From assembly GCA_017619275.1 (NCBI GenBank), contig JAFZSR010000097.1:1-64000 (forward strand): DNA of 64,000 bases, written 5' to 3'. A program made the translations under genes and the position numbers. Of this stretch, positions 60,145 to 64,000 are shown one piece after another. How positions within the stretch are numbered: position 1 is the first letter of the stretch; every line of letters starts with the position of its first letter. This stretch comes from Prevotella sp. GTDB lineage: Bacteria > Bacteroidota > Bacteroidia > Bacteroidales > Bacteroidaceae. Under the pieces are notes generated by a model that was not told the origin of the DNA, made no database searches, and worked only from the letters and a program-made list of their open reading frames with translations.

Positions 60145-60256
60145 CCCCTCCCGAACGGGAGGGGCGCTTGGTCAGATTAGGGGGGAGCCAAGCTAACTAT
60201 ATTAATATTTTTTCCATCTCCAAGTCTATTCAGACTCCCCTCCCGTTCGGGAGGGG
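60145..60256. repeat. two inverted copies of a 20-bp C-rich palindrome
   Basis: CCCCTCCCGAACGGGAGGGG (60145-60164) and its reverse complement (60237-60256) bracket 72 bp of AT-rich sequence. The flanks (CTACCCCCA on the left, TGGGGGTGGG on the right) are also inverted, so the whole unit is an inverted repeat. Confidence 0.85.
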
Positions 60257-60268
60257 CTGGGGGTGGGT

Positions 60269-61351
60269 TTAGAATGCCACCTGTACCTGTGCCTGCAGCC
60301 AGTTGTAGTCCTTTCCCAACATGTCGCCGCACAGGCAGCGTGTGTACTGCAGCTGCAGACGGCACTTCTTATAGTACCAGTACTGTACGCCCAGCGTCAG
60401 GTTGGTCTGGTCCCAACCGTCCACCTTGGTGTTGCGGTCGTAGGTCTCGCCACTGGCCACCACGTCAAGGGCATCCACCACTGGGAAGCAACAAGTGACG
60501 TAACCGCCTCGCGAGCCGACATCACCATCTTCGCCGCCCAGCCATTCAGCACGGATGCTGGCTGGGCGAGCCTCCTTGTATTTGGCTGGCGAATAAGCCT
60601 GTGTCTTATATTCAGCACCCACGCTGTAGCGATTACGCTTGTAGTTGTCGCCCACGTTGATGGTGGGATTCCAAGCGGCCGTGCCCACAGCGCAACCAGT
60701 GCCCAGATAGCCGGAACCAACGATTCGGAATCCATCGAAGGGCTTCACCTCCAACTTGGCTATAAAGTCTTTCTGGTTGTTCAAGTCCTTGCGGTTGATG
60801 CCCTGTCCGCTCATCAGCGCCAGCTCGTAGTGCAATTTATTATTGAGGAGGTCGCCAAACATCATCAGACCCATGTCGCGTCCGTAGTTCACGCCATTCA
60901 GCGGGTCTGGTCCCTCACCGGCAAGGTAGAGCACGACCTGTGAATAGACATCGATAAGCTCCAGCATTGTGGGCGACAGCGGGTTCTCCATGGTATAAGA
61001 GTGCTTGAACTGTCCCAAACGGACGCTCAGCGCCTTGTTGTTTGTCACTTGATAATCGGTGTAGAACTCCTGCACAACCGAGGAGAAGTCGTGCATGAAG
61101 AGGAACGACCAGCGGTCGGTGATGCGCGCCTTTGCCCAAAGCAGCGTACGCTTCAGGTTGTAGGCGTTGCTTTTCTTGCCATAGGGGTCTTGAAAACTCC
61201 ATCCGCCTTGTGCATACCCGTTGAGGGTGATGCGACTCGTAAGGTCACTCAGCCAGCTGTCAGCATTGGCTGTTCCCGATACCTGCCCCATCATAGAGGC
61301 ACTGCCCATTGTTAGAAACAACAGGACAAAAACTCGTTTTCTAAAAGTCAT
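60269..61351 (-). CDS. OprO/OprP-like outer-membrane porin
   Basis: A 360-residue porin. A signal peptide (about 1-22) is followed by SRITLNGYAQGGWSFQDPYGKKSNAYNLKRTLLWAKARITDRWSFLF, a typical start of phosphate-selective-type porins. LGQFKHSYTMENPLSP and further strands continue to the terminal VAF. Selectivity cannot be read from sequence. The ATG at 61351 directly precedes a signal peptide. A longer frame reaches into the next gene and is not used. The stop lies next to the C-rich repeat. Confidence 0.78.
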   Translation of the reverse strand: MTFRKRVFVLLFLTMGSASMMGQVSGTANADSWLSDLTSRITLNGYAQGGWSFQDPYGKKSNAYNLKRTLLWAKARITDRWSFLFMHDFSSVVQEFYTDYQVTNNKALSVRLGQFKHSYTMENPLSPTMLELIDVYSQVVLYLAGEGPDPLNGVNYGRDMGLMMFGDLLNNKLHYELALMSGQGINRKDLNNQKDFIAKLEVKPFDGFRIVGSGYLGTGCAVGTAAWNPTINVGDNYKRNRYSVGAEYKTQAYSPAKYKEARPASIRAEWLGGEDGDVGSRGGYVTCCFPVVDALDVVASGETYDRNTKVDGWDQTNLTLGVQYWYYKKCRLQLQYTRCLCGDMLGKDYNWLQAQVQVAF

Positions 61352-61427
61352 GAGTTTCTTTTTGTGTGAATAATTATTGAATGCGTTGCTCATCACCCTC
61401 TCCATTTGGAGGGGGCGGAGGGAGGCG

Positions 61428-62519
61428 CTAAATGAATTCTTCGCCATAGCGGATGCCCACCTCGTTGACGTATTTGCGAATCAATGCCGACGAGTCGCTC
61501 TTGGGACATATCAGCAGCACGTCGCCCTGCTCGGCCACGATGTAGCCCTCCAGCCCATTGATCACGCCGACGTGGCCTTTTGGCAACTTCACGATGTTGT
61601 CGCGGCAGTTCTCCAACACCACCTCCGAGTCAATCGTCACATTGTCGCCCTCCTGTCGCTGCATGAATTCGTAGATGCTGTGCCAAGTGCCCAAGTCGGC
61701 CCAGCCAAAGTTGCAGCGCATCACGTAGGCGTTGTCCGACATCTCCAGCGTGACCTTGTCCATCGACAGGTTGGGATAGGCAGGATAATGGGTCATCACG
61801 TAGGCCAGTTCCTCGCTGGGCGACATCTCGTCATTCAGTGGATCCAAGCGATGCGGAATATCGGTAAGCGTTTGTTTGAAGAACTGCTGCAGATAGCGGA
61901 TATTGGCCAAAAACATGCCCGTGTTCCACAAGAACTCATCGCTCTCCATGAAGATGCGGGCGAAATCGCGCTCCGGCTTCTCCGTAAACGACTGTACCTT
62001 AAAAATGCCAGCAGTGGCAGTGGGTTCGCCCATCTGTATATAGCCGTAGCCCGGTTCGGGTCGTGTAGGCTTCACGCCCATCGTCAGAATCATATCATTC
62101 TGTGCCACAAAGTCGAGACCCCTCTGCACACAGTCGCTAAAGCTATCATCGCCCACGATGAACTGGTCCGACGGAACCACGATGATACGCGCTTCGTCGC
62201 TACGGCGGTGGATGCGCAGACCCGCCCATGCCACCGAGGGAGCTGTATTGCGGTTCACGGGCTCTTCAAGGATGTTCTCCTTGGGCAAGTCGGGCAACTG
62301 CTCATGGGTAAGGGCTGTGAAGTTCTCACAAGTGCAAACGTATATGTTCTCTTTCGGGATGAAGGCCGCCATGCGGTCGTAGGTGGATTGGAGCTGAGTG
62401 CGACCCGTGCCAAAGAAATCAACAAACTGCTTGGGCCTCTCCATGCGGCTCGACGGCCATAGCCGTTTTCCTCGCCCACCCGCCAGGATGATGCAGAAAT
62501 TATTTGACTGTATTTCCAT
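61428..62519 (-). CDS. manC: mannose-1-phosphate guanylyltransferase
   Basis: Makes GDP-mannose from mannose-1-phosphate and GTP in the cytoplasm. It supplies precursors for surface polysaccharides, LPS or fucose/rhamnose branches. The 363-residue product has the nucleotidyltransferase signature ILAGGRGKRLWPSSR (11-25), the ERPKQFVDFFG lysine, VVPSDQFI and FTEKPERDFARIF. GMFLANIRYL and FGWADLGTWHSIYEF are also present. It lacks the C-terminal isomerase domain of fused ManC/AlgA enzymes, as usual for this short form. The gene ahead of the porin on the same strand ends 77 nt from the porin start. Confidence 0.93.
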   Translation of the reverse strand: MEIQSNNFCIILAGGRGKRLWPSSRMERPKQFVDFFGTGRTQLQSTYDRMAAFIPKENIYVCTCENFTALTHEQLPDLPKENILEEPVNRNTAPSVAWAGLRIHRRSDEARIIVVPSDQFIVGDDSFSDCVQRGLDFVAQNDMILTMGVKPTRPEPGYGYIQMGEPTATAGIFKVQSFTEKPERDFARIFMESDEFLWNTGMFLANIRYLQQFFKQTLTDIPHRLDPLNDEMSPSEELAYVMTHYPAYPNLSMDKVTLEMSDNAYVMRCNFGWADLGTWHSIYEFMQRQEGDNVTIDSEVVLENCRDNIVKLPKGHVGVINGLEGYIVAEQGDVLLICPKSDSSALIRKYVNEVGIRYGEEFI

Positions 62520-62627
62520 AAATATTGATTATCACAGTTTTGTGCCCGCTAAAGTACACTATTTTTCTCAGTTAGCCAAGAAAAACGTAAAGAATTATCA
62601 ATATATTTAATTTTTTTAGGACAAATC

Positions 62628-62659
62628 GTTGGATATTTCTGAAAATAGTTGTAACTTTG
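62628..62659 (+). promoter_or_regulatory. promoter of tRNA-Leu
   Basis: GTTG (62628-62631), a 20-bp spacer and TAACTTTG (62652-62659), 34 nt before the tRNA. Confidence 0.7.
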
Positions 62660-62693
62660 CACCCGCTTAAGAGAAAACGCGTTCAGTTTTCAA

Positions 62694-62775
62694 GCCCAGA
62701 TGGCGGAATCGGTAGACGCGCTGGTCTCAAACACCAGTGGGGCAACCCGTGCCGGTTCGACCCCGGCTCTGGGTA
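62694..62775 (+). tRNA. tRNA-Leu (anticodon CAA)
   Basis: A cloverleaf can be drawn: acceptor GCCCAGA/TCTGGGT, anticodon stem CTGGT/ACCAG with loop CTCAAAC (anticodon CAA), a long variable arm as in class II tRNAs, and T arm GCCGGTTCGACCCCGGC. The discriminator is A. CCA is not encoded. It reads the UUG leucine codon. Confidence 0.95.
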
Positions 62776-62779
62776 CTGA

Positions 62780-62816
62780 AGCGAGGAGAGAATAACAGCT
62801 CTCCCCGCTTTTTTGT
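62780..62816 (+). terminator. terminator after tRNA-Leu
   Basis: AGCGAGGAGAG pairs with CTCTCCCCGCT (one mismatch), followed by TTTTTTG. Confidence 0.85.
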
Positions 62817-62866
62817 TTGCCCAGCATGGACAGTTTTCCATATTTTTTCAACATAAAAGAGAAACT

Positions 62867-64000
62867 TTAGTCAAAGCTATCTGCTGCCAACAGCATTCCG
62901 TCTTCCTCTTCAAATTGAGGATACATCCGGATTTCTTTTGTCTCAGCCACTACGCTATCGACCGAATCTGCTTCTACCTCATATTTCTTGAAGTTTTCTG
63001 CTTGCTCAAAGATTTCCTTAAACACCTCATCCTGTGGCACGGGAGGATAGCCATGTTCTGCAAGGATGAGAATCAAATCCATCTGGAGCTCTGCCTTAAT
63101 ATCCGAGCGGTTTGCCCAGTCGGTATATTTCGATTTGTCATCCACCATCTTCTTCACTGCGGCCGCCAACACGAGCAGCTTTTCTTCTGGATATTCAAAG
63201 CCGAACTTAATGGCAATCTCTTTCAGAATATCATAGAACGCCTTCTCCTCGTAGGTGATGCCCAGTTCTTTGAACGATTTCTTCTCCTTGTTCACCTCCT
63301 TGAGGAGTTCTGCCATCTGCCTAGCCACTTCATCGAGCACTTCTTGGGCAAACACGGCATTGTCGCTACGGTCGTTATATCTGTTGACCAGCTCATTCAA
63401 CCGCTTGGTGAAGTCCACGCCCTTCATCTTGTTTACCTTCTTGAACTCGGTAATGACGGTGCGCAACAACTTCTCCATCAATTTTACTTTCGTGTTGGGC
63501 AACTGAAGCCTTTCAAGCCTTGCCATGTAATCTTCGCTCAGGAGGTCGAGGTCTTTGTCATCAGCATTCACCTGTGCCACCTCTTCCACTCCTTCCGACT
63601 GCAAAGCCTCTTGAAGCATCTGACTAACCCTTTGGTTCATCTGCGTGACATCGGGTGCGTTGCCTTTCGTCAGCTTATATACGATGGAGCGGACACCAGT
63701 GAAGAAATGAATGTCTTCACGCTCTTCATCGCTGATGTCGTCATGATTCGAACAGAGATTAAATGCCGACTTCAGCTTCCTCACATGTCCCATAAAGAGG
63801 TTCTGCATCTTTTCTGTTGACTGCACGAACTCGGCAGCGCCCTTCAGACAATCAAGTTGCTCCAAAGGAGTTCCTGTGGTGAACTTCGAGTAGTCGAATG
63901 GTGCAAACATCCTGCGCAGGATGTCCAGCTCGTCTTTCACCATCGTCAGAGACTTCTCAATGGTTTCCACGTTGTCGTCTATGTTGCCACCACCGGCATA
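62867..64000 (-). CDS. hsdR: type I restriction enzyme subunit R, C-terminal part (partial)
   Basis: The frame continues past the window end with no stop or start in the last bases (in-frame YAGGGNIDDN precedes the residues below), so only the C-terminal part of HsdR is visible. It has the helical C-terminal domain (DUF3387-type), including LDILRRMFAPFDYSKF, VRSIVYKLTKGNAPDVTQMN and a long charged helix region. It ends EEEDGMLLAADSFD. The DNA-cleaving and helicase motifs would lie outside the window. The gene is less GC-rich than most neighbours and points toward the tRNA-Leu gene. The S and M subunits are not in this window. Confidence 0.8.
   Translation of the reverse strand, partial: YAGGGNIDDNVETIEKSLTMVKDELDILRRMFAPFDYSKFTTGTPLEQLDCLKGAAEFVQSTEKMQNLFMGHVRKLKSAFNLCSNHDDISDEEREDIHFFTGVRSIVYKLTKGNAPDVTQMNQRVSQMLQEALQSEGVEEVAQVNADDKDLDLLSEDYMARLERLQLPNTKVKLMEKLLRTVITEFKKVNKMKGVDFTKRLNELVNRYNDRSDNAVFAQEVLDEVARQMAELLKEVNKEKKSFKELGITYEEKAFYDILKEIAIKFGFEYPEEKLLVLAAAVKKMVDDKSKYTDWANRSDIKAELQMDLILILAEHGYPPVPQDEVFKEIFEQAENFKKYEVEADSVDSVVAETKEIRMYPQFEEEDGMLLAADSFD

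Noticed and set aside
60145..60256. Insertion sequence with terminal inverted repeats
   Set aside because: The interior is only 72 bp of AT-rich, non-coding DNA, so at most it is a non-autonomous element. It is listed as a repeat instead.

Overview
The window looks like chromosomal DNA of a carbohydrate-degrading member of the Bacteroidota, most like Prevotella or a close relative. The grounds are a SusC/SusD pair, type IX secretion (T9SS)-style C-terminal tails, poorly conserved Shine-Dalgarno sites, and many copies of the Bacteroidota promoter form TTTG-N19/20-TAnnTTTG. Proteins such as DUF6057 and the PF14905-type barrel point the same way. No phage, transposase, integrase or CRISPR array was seen.

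Layout. 0.5-3.4 kb: a secreted STWR-repeat protein, a CE15 glucuronoyl esterase and a secreted unknown. 3.5-9.9 kb: housekeeping genes (holB, HIT, greA, sirtuin, DUF3791), a FadL-like barrel and a Tyr/Gly-rich surface protein. 10-14.8 kb: an apparent + strand run of prmA, an MscS-type channel, asnA and luxS. 14.9-18.1 kb: a large outer-membrane barrel with a glycine-rich tail. 18.2-21.7 kb: a tRNA methyltransferase, free-methionine-R-sulfoxide reductase, a MEMO-AMMECR1 fusion and an SDR enzyme. 22.2-23.6 kb: a DjlA-like J-protein and a cytidylate-kinase-like protein. 24.3-30.3 kb: a polysaccharide-utilisation-type SusC/SusD/surface-lipoprotein operon with a long structured leader.

30.4-37.5 kb is the most unusual cluster. 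A membrane protein (DUF6057-like) and a periplasmic beta-propeller lipoprotein carrying a CxxCH haem-c motif occur as a pair twice, with an Fe/Mn superoxide dismutase between the pairs and very tight gene spacing. 37.7-40.3 kb holds a STAND-type ATPase and a barrel protein. 40.4-43.3 kb is a two-gene esterase operon (CE1-like plus type-B carboxylesterase). 43.4-55.7 kb holds three large secreted proteins with T9SS-like tails (M6 protease, 1,624-residue multidomain protein, Omp28-like protein) around a TPR-TM-LuxR regulator. 55.8-62.5 kb: a hydrolase, an LtaS-like enzyme overlapping a sodium:solute symporter, a porin and a mannose-1-phosphate guanylyltransferase. The window ends with tRNA-Leu(CAA) and the C-terminal part of a type I restriction HsdR.

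The window is rich in short repeats of several families: heptanucleotide tandem arrays (GTTCAAC, GGTCAAT, TCTAAAG, GAGGTGA types), an AAACGACC octamer array joined to a ~75-bp unit, a terminator-like dispersed repeat in three copies, and C-rich perfect palindromes. They lie between genes, in 5' leaders, and in frame inside at least six proteins. In the coding insertions the GTTCAAC/GGTCAAC-type heptamers always run in the stop-free orientation.
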